A stretch of 64,000 nt of DNA from Deinococcus cellulosilyticus NBRC 106333 = KACC 11606 (GTDB taxonomy: Bacteria; Deinococcota; Deinococci; Deinococcales; Deinococcaceae). The position numbers and the translations under genes were made by a program. Location: positions 62,001 to 126,000 of the forward strand of contig NZ_BJXB01000009.1 in the NCBI RefSeq assembly GCF_007990775.1. Direction: 5' to 3'. Below are positions 54,015 to 61,790 of the stretch, piece by piece; positions within the stretch are counted from its first letter, which is position 1, and each line of letters starts with the position of its first letter. The notes beneath the pieces were generated by a model that saw nothing but the letters and a program-made list of their open reading frames with translations, was not told the DNA's origin and did no database searches.

Positions 54015-54047
54015 ATCCTAGATTAGTTTACATAAATTGTCAACTAA
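54015..54047 (-). promoter_or_regulatory. Consensus promoter overlapped by a palindrome
   Basis: Minus strand: TTGACA (54043-54038), 17 bases, TAGGAT (54020-54015). The palindrome TTAGTTTACA / TGTCAACTAA (54023-54047, five-base centre, one mismatch) covers the -35 and spacer, as a MarR-type repressor site would. No MarR gene in the window. The rest of 53969-54264 has nothing else evident. Confidence 0.6.
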
Positions 54048-54264
54048 GCGATCTGGCCAGCAAGGGCTGTAGCCTTCAAACCAGAGCAGCACCTCAGGAA
54101 GGCCGGATTTTATGGCCATACAACGTGCTTTATGGGGTCAGCCACCTCTCCGCCGCTCCTTTTCCATTGGATCAGAATCCATCCAGGAAAATGCCGAAAC
54201 TTTATTTATTTACAAAAATCATCAATAATACTGGCATTGAAGGTCCCACCCCCAAGGAGCATCC

Positions 54265-54591
54265 ATGACCCAGAAAATTGAACCCGATGAACTGCAACAC
54301 CTGCAAACCCAGCACAACCAGCCCCTGATTGTGGACGTGCGCTCCGAAGAAGAATACCTTGCTGGACATGTCCCAGGAGCCATTCACATTCCCCTTGCGG
54401 ACCTGGCATCCAGGATCGGTGATTTGCCGCAGCAGACCATCGTCCCGTACTGCAACATGTTTCATCCGGGTTCCTCCAGAGGAGAACAGGCCCGGGACCT
54501 GCTGCAATCCCATGGCCTGGATGCCCGCGTGCTCGAGGGCGGGTTTCAGGGCTGGAAAAAGGCAGGGCTTCCTGTGGAAGAAGAGCTTTAA
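54265..54591 (+). CDS. Rhodanese-like sulfurtransferase
   Basis: 108 residues, single rhodanese domain: VDVRSEEEYLAGHVPGAIHI (CH2A-type motif) and the active-site C63 in VPYCNMFHPGSSRGEQA. The loop after Cys63 is longer than the usual five-residue rhodanese loop. Cytosolic. AAGGAG precedes the ATG. Moves sulfane sulfur to thiol acceptors. Confidence 0.85.
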   Translation: MTQKIEPDELQHLQTQHNQPLIVDVRSEEEYLAGHVPGAIHIPLADLASRIGDLPQQTIVPYCNMFHPGSSRGEQARDLLQSHGLDARVLEGGFQGWKKAGLPVEEEL

Positions 54592-54620
54592 GACCATTCC
54601 GAAGTGTCTTAGGATGGGGC

Positions 54621-55607
54621 ATGAGCGCCTCAAATGCATGGACTTCAGGCCCCACAGACAGCCTGACCGATGTTGAAGGCATCCTGGTCGGGCATCACAC
54701 GGACATGGAACTGCTGTCTGGAACCACTGCTGTGCTTTTTCCGGAGGGTGCAGCGGCGAGTGTGGATGTGCGTGGGGCAGCGCCGGGCACCCGTGAAACC
54801 GACCTGTTGCAACCGGAAAACCTTGTGGAGGACATTCAGGGCCTGGTGCTCAGCGGAGGGAGTGCTTTCGGGCTGGACGCTGCTTCTGGAGTGGTGCAGT
54901 TTCTTCTGGAACAGGGTAAAGGCTTCAGGATTCATGACCACCTGCATGTGCCGATCGTTCCAGCAGCCATTCTTTTTGATCTGGAGCGTGGAGCAGCACG
55001 TGGACGTTTTCCAGACCGCAGTTTTGGATATCAGGCTGCAGCAGCGGCAACGGAAGGCCCGGTGGTTTGTGGAAGTGTGGGCGCAGGAACGGGAGCCCTG
55101 GCAGGCAGCCTGAAAGGGGGCATCGGAACGGCCAGCCTGATGCTGCCCGGAGGCATTGTGGTTTCTGCCCTGGTGGCCCTCAATTCTGCCGGAGAGGTGT
55201 ACCATCCGGAAACAGGCCAGCTTTATGCAGATGCCTTTGTGCCTTCAGGCTGGTCTGTGGGCTGCATCGAGCCTCCTCCGGCAAAACGCGGTCCACAGAT
55301 CGGGCAGAACACCACCCTGGCCGTGGTTGCCACCAACGCCACACTGAACAAGACCCAGCTGAAAAAAGTGGCCCAGATGGCACATGATGGCTTTGCCCGT
55401 GCCATCCATCCTGTGCATACCCTCTTTGATGGAGACACGGTTTTTGCCGTGGGCACAAAAAAGCTTGCCCTGCAGCACCCTCTGCAGTTGCATGAGGTCT
55501 CTGTGGCTGCTGCCGATGTGGTTCTGCTTGCCATTCGAAACGCTGTGCTGGAGGCAACTTCGGAAGATTTTCCCACCTTCAAGCGCCTGCTGAAAACCGG
55601 ACCATAG
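54621..55607 (+). CDS. P1 family peptidase (DmpA/S58-like)
   Basis: 328 residues. Motifs of the self-cleaving P1 family: VEGILVGHHTD, GLVLSGGSAFGLDAASGVVQ, GSVGAGTGALAGSLKGGIGT and GQNTTLAVVATNATLNKTQL, the last containing the likely N-terminal nucleophile formed by autocleavage. Acts as an aminopeptidase/amidase. Leaderless promoter TAGGAT (54610-54615), five bases, ATG. No signal peptide. Confidence 0.85.
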   Translation: MSASNAWTSGPTDSLTDVEGILVGHHTDMELLSGTTAVLFPEGAAASVDVRGAAPGTRETDLLQPENLVEDIQGLVLSGGSAFGLDAASGVVQFLLEQGKGFRIHDHLHVPIVPAAILFDLERGAARGRFPDRSFGYQAAAAATEGPVVCGSVGAGTGALAGSLKGGIGTASLMLPGGIVVSALVALNSAGEVYHPETGQLYADAFVPSGWSVGCIEPPPAKRGPQIGQNTTLAVVATNATLNKTQLKKVAQMAHDGFARAIHPVHTLFDGDTVFAVGTKKLALQHPLQLHEVSVAAADVVLLAIRNAVLEATSEDFPTFKRLLKTGP

Positions 55608-55697
55608 ACCCCCTGCTGTCCTGTGGAAGGGCACACCCTCATTTCTGGCGGAAGCATTTTCTCTGATGTTCTGGAAAGGACACCACATCAGAATGGT

Positions 55698-55726
55698 TTG
55701 AACTTGAATCAATATAGTGCTATAAT
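55698..55726 (+). promoter_or_regulatory. Promoter of the second flavin monooxygenase gene
   Basis: TTGAAC (55698-55703), 17 bases, TATAAT (55721-55726) in AT-rich DNA, 48 bases before the ATG. Confidence 0.6.
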
Positions 55727-55774
55727 TTATATAGTTTAGAGCAGCCCTCTCCTCTGTTCTTTCAAGGAGCACTG

Positions 55775-56833
55775 ATGAGCACACATCCGAAAAAAGTCGG
55801 TTTCCTGACCTTCGGGCACTGGCAGGGTGGCAGGGGTTCTCACACCCCCACCGCCACAGAAGCCCTCACACAGACCATCGAACTTGCCGTTGAAGCGGAA
55901 AAAGCCGGTCTGGATGGTGCCTTCCTGCGGGTGCACCACTTTGCCAAACACCTCTCTGCACCCTTTCCTCTCCTGGCGGCCATGGCTGCACGCACACAGC
56001 ACATTGAACTGGGCACCGCAGTGATCGACATGCGGTATGAGAACCCTCTCGGGATGGCAGAAGAAGCAGCCATCACCGACCTGATCAGTGGTGGCAGATT
56101 GCAACTGGGCCTCAGTCGCGGATCTCCCGAGCAGGCTTACAAAGGGTACGAAGCTTTCGGGTACATTCCCCAGGATGGGCAATCGGTTGCCGATTATGCC
56201 AAGGACAAAACCGAACTGTTCCGGGCAGCCATCCAGGGCAAAGGGATGGTTTCCGCAGATGCAGGAGGAAGGCCCTCCCAGGCCATGCTGCCAGTTCAGC
56301 CCCAGTCTGCCACCCTGCAAAACCGCATCTGGTGGGGTGCAGGCACCCGGAGCACTGCCGTCTGGGCAGGTGAGCAGGGCATGCACCTGATGAGCTCCAC
56401 CCTGATGACCGAAGACACAGGTGTGCCCTTTGGCGAATTGCAGGCAGAACAGATTGCGCTCTTCCGAGAAGCCTGGCACAAAGCAGGCTGGGTCGGTGAA
56501 CCCCGGGTGTCTGTGAGCCGCAGCATCCTGCCCATCACCTCAGACTTTGACCGTTACCTGTTTGGTGGACACGCCGACACCGATCAGGTGGGGATTCTGG
56601 ACGGTGCACGTTCCCGTTTTGGTCGCAGTTATGTGGGCGAACCGGATGTCATTGCCCAGGAGTTGCAAAAAGACCCTGCTGTGCAGTCTGCAGACACCCT
56701 GCTCCTGACGGTCCCGAACCAGCTTGGGGTGGAATACAACGCCAGAATGCTGCAGACCATCGCCACGCACATTGCTCCTTCCATTGGCTGGCGTCCTGCC
56801 TCAGAAAGCACAGAAATGGTCGAAAACGCCTGA
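55775..56833 (+). CDS. Luciferase-like (LLM) flavin-dependent oxidoreductase
   Basis: 352 residues of the luciferase barrel: KVGFLTFGHWQGG at the N-terminus, GAFLRVHHFAKHLSAPFPLL, IELGTAVIDMRYENPLGMAE and LGLSRGSPEQAYKGYEAFGY. AAGGAG precedes the ATG. Differs from the MsnO8-like member at 21347, so a different substrate is expected. Ends before a 12-bp hairpin. Confidence 0.85.
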   Translation: MSTHPKKVGFLTFGHWQGGRGSHTPTATEALTQTIELAVEAEKAGLDGAFLRVHHFAKHLSAPFPLLAAMAARTQHIELGTAVIDMRYENPLGMAEEAAITDLISGGRLQLGLSRGSPEQAYKGYEAFGYIPQDGQSVADYAKDKTELFRAAIQGKGMVSADAGGRPSQAMLPVQPQSATLQNRIWWGAGTRSTAVWAGEQGMHLMSSTLMTEDTGVPFGELQAEQIALFREAWHKAGWVGEPRVSVSRSILPITSDFDRYLFGGHADTDQVGILDGARSRFGRSYVGEPDVIAQELQKDPAVQSADTLLLTVPNQLGVEYNARMLQTIATHIAPSIGWRPASESTEMVENA

Positions 56834-56847
56834 ACCTTGAATCTTCT

Positions 56848-56875
56848 GGAAGCTCTGGGAATGCCCAGAGCTTCC
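56848..56875 (+). terminator. Hairpin terminator
   Basis: GGAAGCTCTGGG and CCCAGAGCTTCC, perfect 12-bp stem with loop AATG, followed by CTGTTTT. Confidence 0.7.
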
Positions 56876-57017
56876 CTGTTTTCACACCACTGCTGAAAAT
56901 TTCCTGTTGTATACATCTTTTGACAGGATGGACCCTGACCGGAAGGTGGCTCTGTTAACATACAGCCAGCATGGGTTTGCAATCGTTTACACCTGACTTC
57001 AGCACAGAAAGCCAGCC

Positions 57018-58241
57018 ATGAAGTTCTTCTCCACCCTCAGGGAACTCTTCCAGATTCCTGGATACCTTCAGTTCAGTGCGGCCCTGATGATGTTCGGGAT
57101 TGCCTTCTCCTACATCATGCCGTACACCTCCCTGTTTGCCACCACCGAAGCCCACATGTCCAAAACCCAGCTCGGGATTTTTGTGACCTCCATGTCGGTG
57201 GCGAGCATCGTGATCAGCACCCGCCTGGCGCAACTCTCAGACCGGGCAAAGGACCGCAGATGGATCTTGCTGCTGGCCCTGCTCTCTTCTGCTGTGGGTT
57301 ATCTGCTGTTCAGTGAGGTGCGGAATTTCTATGTTCTGCTGCTGATTGCCTGCACCCTGCTTGCCATTGGGTCTGCTGCTTTTCCGCAGCTGTTTGCCTT
57401 TGCTCGCATTCGGCTGCAAGAACAGCAGGTGAAGCAACCCGAACTGGCCATCAGCACCCTGAGAACCTTCTTCTCGCTGGCCTGGGTGATCGGTCCAGCC
57501 ACAGGGGCACTTTTGCTTGGGGCTTTTGGTTTTCCCTGGCTGTACCGGGTGGCAGCCCTGTGCGCGATTGCTGCAGCCCTGATCGTCTACCGGTTCAAGG
57601 CCCTGAAGAGTGCACCCAGACAGGCCACTGCCAGTCAACCCCTGTCTGCTGTGCTGAAAAGCCCCACCGTGATGGCGATTTTTACAGGATTCACCCTGCT
57701 GAGTGTGGCGGGAGCCCTCAGTCAGATTGCCCTGCCGCTGAGGGTGGTGCAGGACCTGCATGGAACCAAAGGCCAGGTTGGGCTGCTGTTCAGTCTGGCA
57801 GCAGGGCTCGAAATCCCCTTCATGATTTTTTTCGGCATCATCGCCGCGAAACTCCCCAAAAGTCGCCTGATCATCGCAGCCGCAGTCCTGCAGGGGGTGT
57901 ATTTTCTGGTGCTCAGTCAGGCCACCCACATCTGGCAGATCTTTCCTGCCCAGATCCTCACTGCACTGGTGATCTCTGTGACCCAGGGACTCGGTATCTC
58001 CTACTTTCAGGACCTGCTCCCAGAAGAACCGGGCATGGCCACCACACTGAATGCCAACACCAACCGCACCGGGTCCATCCTCAGTGGTCTGCTGTTTGGC
58101 ACCCTGGGAAGCCTGCTGGAGAACCGTGAGCTGTTTCTGGTGTGCATGGGGATGTGCTGGCTGTGCGCCACCCTGCTGTACTTCTTCGGTCGGGAAAAGC
58201 ATTTGCAGGCCTACCACAAATCCCGCAAAGTGATCGGCTGA
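57018..58241 (+). CDS. MFS transporter, sugar-efflux (SetA/SotA) type
   Basis: 407 residues, 12 helices. YIMPYTSLFATTEAHMS after helix 1, RLAQLSDRAKDRRWILL in the loop 2-3 motif, and SYFQDLLPEEPGMATTLNANTN followed by the late-helix GSILSGLL pattern are typical of the SET family, which exports glucosides and lactose-like sugars. Only a weak AGAAAG before the ATG. May relieve sugar-phosphate stress or export galactosides; substrate unproven. Confidence 0.8.
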   Translation: MKFFSTLRELFQIPGYLQFSAALMMFGIAFSYIMPYTSLFATTEAHMSKTQLGIFVTSMSVASIVISTRLAQLSDRAKDRRWILLLALLSSAVGYLLFSEVRNFYVLLLIACTLLAIGSAAFPQLFAFARIRLQEQQVKQPELAISTLRTFFSLAWVIGPATGALLLGAFGFPWLYRVAALCAIAAALIVYRFKALKSAPRQATASQPLSAVLKSPTVMAIFTGFTLLSVAGALSQIALPLRVVQDLHGTKGQVGLLFSLAAGLEIPFMIFFGIIAAKLPKSRLIIAAAVLQGVYFLVLSQATHIWQIFPAQILTALVISVTQGLGISYFQDLLPEEPGMATTLNANTNRTGSILSGLLFGTLGSLLENRELFLVCMGMCWLCATLLYFFGREKHLQAYHKSRKVIG

Positions 58242-58401
58242 TTCCAGAGTTTCCCCACTTCCTGAGAGCACAGCTGTGACTCAAAAAGCTATTGTTGATC
58301 TAAAGAATCTTTTTTGTGGACCGTTTATGCCTGAAACGCTTGCCAGTCAATGATGGTTCAACATGCCAGAGAGACAGTAGGGCAGGTCTGGACGTGAATA
58401 G

Positions 58402-58430
58402 TTGACGAATCTTGTAAACCATCATAGGCT
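58402..58430 (+). promoter_or_regulatory. Promoter of the second aldo/keto reductase gene
   Basis: TTGACG (58402-58407), 17 bases, TAGGCT (58425-58430), 61 bases before the ATG at 58492. Confidence 0.5.
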
Positions 58431-58491
58431 GTGGTGAGATCTGCCCCGCAGATACATTCCCATCTGACCTGATCCACACAAGAGGTGAACC

Positions 58492-59355
58492 ATGACCACA
58501 ACACCCACTGCACGTCCAAAAACCTTCAAAATTGGCGGCGAACTCGAAATCAACCGTCTGGGCTTCGGAGCCATGCGCATCACCGGACCCGGCATCTGGG
58601 GAGAGCCTGAAGATCCTGAAGCCGCAAGGCAGTTGCTCAGGCGCACCGTTGAACTGGGGGTGAACTTCATTGACACCGCAGACGCGTACGGACCCGACAC
58701 CTCCGAAATCCTGATCCGTGAAGCGCTCCATCCTTATGCCGAAGGTCTGGTGATTGCCACCAAAGGGGGAAACACCCGCCAGGGTCCCAACCGCTGGGCT
58801 CCGGTGGGACGTCCGGAATACCTGCGGCAGGCCGTGGAACTGAGCCTTCGCAAACTCAAGCTGGACCGCATTGACCTGTGGCAACTGCACCGCATTGACC
58901 CCAAAGTCCCCAGAGACGAGCAGTTCGGAGTCATCAGGGAATTGCAGGACGAGGGCAAGATCCGTTTTGTGGGCCTCTCCGAAGTGACCGTGGAAGAAAT
59001 CGAGGCGGCCCGCAAGATTGTGGACGTGGTGACGGTCCAGAACCTGTACAACCTCAGCAACAGACAATCTGAGGCCGTGCTGGACTACACCGCCCAGCAC
59101 AACATCGGGTTCATACCGTGGTTCCCTCTGGCCACCGGCAACCTGGCCCGTGAAGGCGGCGTTCTGGATTCCATCGCCCGCAAACTGCAGGCCACCCCAT
59201 CCCAGGTGGCCCTGGCATGGCTGCTGAAACGCTCACCCAACATCATTCCCATTCCTGGAACTTCAAGCATCAAGCACTTTGAAGAAAACCAGAAGGCAGC
59301 AGACCTTGAACTTTCAGATGAGGATTTTGCAGCGATTCAGAGACTGCTGGAATAA
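58492..59355 (+). CDS. Aldo/keto reductase
   Basis: 287 residues, paralogue of the reductase at 43651. FIDTADAYGPDTSE, VIATKGGNTRQGPNRWAPVG, the IDLWQLHRIDPKVPRDEQFG region and PIPGTSSIKHFEENQ show intact catalytic tetrad and NADPH loop. GAGGTG precedes the ATG. Ends 11 bases before a long hairpin shared with the convergent GH44 gene. Confidence 0.9.
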   Translation: MTTTPTARPKTFKIGGELEINRLGFGAMRITGPGIWGEPEDPEAARQLLRRTVELGVNFIDTADAYGPDTSEILIREALHPYAEGLVIATKGGNTRQGPNRWAPVGRPEYLRQAVELSLRKLKLDRIDLWQLHRIDPKVPRDEQFGVIRELQDEGKIRFVGLSEVTVEEIEAARKIVDVVTVQNLYNLSNRQSEAVLDYTAQHNIGFIPWFPLATGNLAREGGVLDSIARKLQATPSQVALAWLLKRSPNIIPIPGTSSIKHFEENQKAADLELSDEDFAAIQRLLE

Positions 59356-59365
59356 ATTCAGCCAG

Positions 59366-59399
59366 AAAAGAGCCCACACAACCTTGTGTGGGCTCTTTT
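59366..59399. terminator. Bidirectional terminator
   Basis: AAAAGAGCCCACACAA and TTGTGTGGGCTCTTTT, 16-bp perfect stem with a two-base loop, T-rich on both strands. Confidence 0.8.
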
Positions 59400-59410
59400 G
59401 ATTGAGGATT

Positions 59411-61561
59411 TTACTTGATGACCAGCAAGGTGATGCTCGATGCGGGCAGGGAGGTGCTGACTTTGCCTGCGCTCAGGGTCAGGTTGGGTTTTGCCACAAT
59501 GGCTTTCGGAGAGGCAGCGGTGTACTGGTACACCTTCGCATTGGTTGCCGTGACATTCCTGGTCTGCAGCACCACCGTCTGGGCCACTTCCTGCTTGTTG
59601 ACCAGCATCACCGTGACCGCCTTGTCCGAGACCCGTTCTGCAGCGTAAACAGCCACCTTGCTCTGGTCTGCACTGGTGGACTGTACATAAGTGTCCCCGA
59701 ACGCACCTCCCAGACCGTCGTAATTGCGGTACATGCGCATGGCGTAGGTGATGGGGGTGCGGTCAGGGTCATACCCTGCATCCCCCTGATTCAGGAAGGT
59801 CGTGCCCCAGAGCACCGCCATGTCCACCCCTTCACGGGCGAAGATGCCCAGCACATCCGCCTGGGCCACAGCCCCGTTGATGTGGTCTGGCGCACCAAAG
59901 TTGTACTCACCAATGGCCAGTCTGGTGCCGGGATAATAGGTGTTCACCCACTGCTTCATTCTGGGGATCAGGTTGACTCTGTCCGCAATCCAGCTTTCAT
60001 CAGTGTAGGTGCTGTCCCAGAGGCTGCGGGTGCTGCGCAGGCGTTTGGCCCGGGCACTGGCCGAGACATCGCTGTTGTACACCCCGCTCTGTGGATAGTA
60101 ATGCAGGTCCAGGTAGTCGAGCAGCCTCTTGCCATTCGTGGTCTCATAAGCCTTGAGTTTCTGGAGGTACCACGCCACGAGTTCCATGTCTCCGTGGGCT
60201 TTGCGGTCTGGACGGGTGTTCCACCAGTCTCCACCTGCTGCAGCATCCCTGGCAGAATAGAAGTAATTGGTCCAACCCCACTCTGCCGGTCCAAGCAGCT
60301 GTGCAGCAGGGTCCACAGCCTTGATCTTGCTGCCGTAGTCGATGGTCTTGTTCAGCAGTTCATCGTAACCAAGGGGCTGGGGGTGTACATCCCTGTGGGT
60401 GCTGTTCCACAACATGGGTTCGTTGTCGAGGTTGTAATACTTCACCCCACCGGCACTTGCCTTCCCAAACGTCTGGGTCAGGTGGGTGATCCAGCCCTGC
60501 ACAAATGCGGAATTGACGGCCACACTGGTGTCCAGGGGGTTGTTTCCGGTGATGAAGGTTCCGTCTGGTTTCACCCCATTTCCACAATCTGGGTGCCAGG
60601 GGTCCACTGCCTGCTGTGCACCATACTTTTTCACACTGAACCCACAGGTGATGTTGCGGTCCCTGGTCACATAACCGATCATGGGCACGGTGATCAGACT
60701 GGCTGTGCCCGTGCGGCGGTCCTGCTGGACAAACAGGTCCACTGCATTCCCTTTGGGCAGGATGCCAGGATTTGAGTTGGCCACCGGATACCCCTCAAAA
60801 TACCAGTCGCTGGCGGTGGCATCTGCATCCACCTTGTAATTGAAACGGCTGGTGCGGTTCCCTCCCCAGCGCCGGACGGGCAGCTTCAGGTCTTTTGCCA
60901 GGGTCTCTCCAGCAAAGCTGATTCCGTAGATGTTCGGGCTGATGGGTTTCCTGCCCAGGGCTGCATCCACATTGAGCACAAAGTCGGCAGGGGGCTGAAC
61001 AGGACCTTTCTGGTAGAAGAGCACTTCATCCAGGTAAAAGGCAGGCTGGGCCTTGCCCAGGGTGTCCTGCACAGCAAGACCCGTGATCATTCCGGAGGCT
61101 CCCAGGGTGCTGGTGGGAATTTCGAGCAGGGTCCAGGTGTTTGCCGTGGCTTTGAACGTGTAGGCTTTGTCCAGCAGGACACCCCCAATCTCGAGAACCA
61201 CCCGTGCGGTCTGGCCGCCGGCAGTTCCGCCATGCACCCACAGTCGCAGGGTGTCCACCTTTGTGCTGTCGATCCCGGTGTCGGTGTGCAGGTACAGGCC
61301 TGCCCAGGCACTGTTGAAGGTCACCTGCATGGCCCGTGTTCCGGCCTGCACCGGACTCGCACCGGCAAAGTTGATGGTGGTGTTCCAGGACCAGTTCTGC
61401 CAGCCTGCAGCCAGAGCATCGACATAGACAGGCCTGCTGTTGGTGAATGCAGCTGTGTCCATCCCTGGAGGGTTTTGGTGGCCTGTTGAGGGTGTGGATG
61501 AATTGCAGGCCATCAAAGCCAGGGTCAGGGGCAAGGCAATGAACAGCACCTTCAATTGCAT
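59411..61561 (-). CDS. GH44 glycoside hydrolase lipoprotein
   Basis: 716 residues. Lipobox ALMACN (Cys19); an N-terminal beta-sandwich module of carbohydrate-binding type (about 40-195); a GH44 barrel beginning PISPNIYGISFAGE with RRWGGNRTSRFNYK; acid/base E381 in YNLDNEPMLW and nucleophile E552 in IGEYNFG; then a beta domain (about 625-716). Cleaves beta-1,4-glucan or xyloglucan outside the cell. GGAGGAG precedes the ATG. With GH30, GH3 and GH1 this gives a cell-wall glucan route. Confidence 0.9.
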   Translation of the reverse strand: MQLKVLFIALPLTLALMACNSSTPSTGHQNPPGMDTAAFTNSRPVYVDALAAGWQNWSWNTTINFAGASPVQAGTRAMQVTFNSAWAGLYLHTDTGIDSTKVDTLRLWVHGGTAGGQTARVVLEIGGVLLDKAYTFKATANTWTLLEIPTSTLGASGMITGLAVQDTLGKAQPAFYLDEVLFYQKGPVQPPADFVLNVDAALGRKPISPNIYGISFAGETLAKDLKLPVRRWGGNRTSRFNYKVDADATASDWYFEGYPVANSNPGILPKGNAVDLFVQQDRRTGTASLITVPMIGYVTRDRNITCGFSVKKYGAQQAVDPWHPDCGNGVKPDGTFITGNNPLDTSVAVNSAFVQGWITHLTQTFGKASAGGVKYYNLDNEPMLWNSTHRDVHPQPLGYDELLNKTIDYGSKIKAVDPAAQLLGPAEWGWTNYFYSARDAAAGGDWWNTRPDRKAHGDMELVAWYLQKLKAYETTNGKRLLDYLDLHYYPQSGVYNSDVSASARAKRLRSTRSLWDSTYTDESWIADRVNLIPRMKQWVNTYYPGTRLAIGEYNFGAPDHINGAVAQADVLGIFAREGVDMAVLWGTTFLNQGDAGYDPDRTPITYAMRMYRNYDGLGGAFGDTYVQSTSADQSKVAVYAAERVSDKAVTVMLVNKQEVAQTVVLQTRNVTATNAKVYQYTAASPKAIVAKPNLTLSAGKVSTSLPASSITLLVIK

Positions 61562-61790
61562 GTTTGTCTCCTCCAGAAAAAGCTTTTGACCACAGACTAT
61601 CAGGTTTCACACAACATCCCAGTGATCTCTGGTGCGAATGGCTGTTCAAACACCTCCTGATCTGCAAGAATCGGTCCATGAAGGTCAGATTCATGTCATG
61701 AAGATGTCTTTACAATGTTCATAACAGTGTTCATCACATTGGCATCGTTGCCGAGTTTCTGCAGATCCAGCTTGAAAGGTGGAGCACTCC

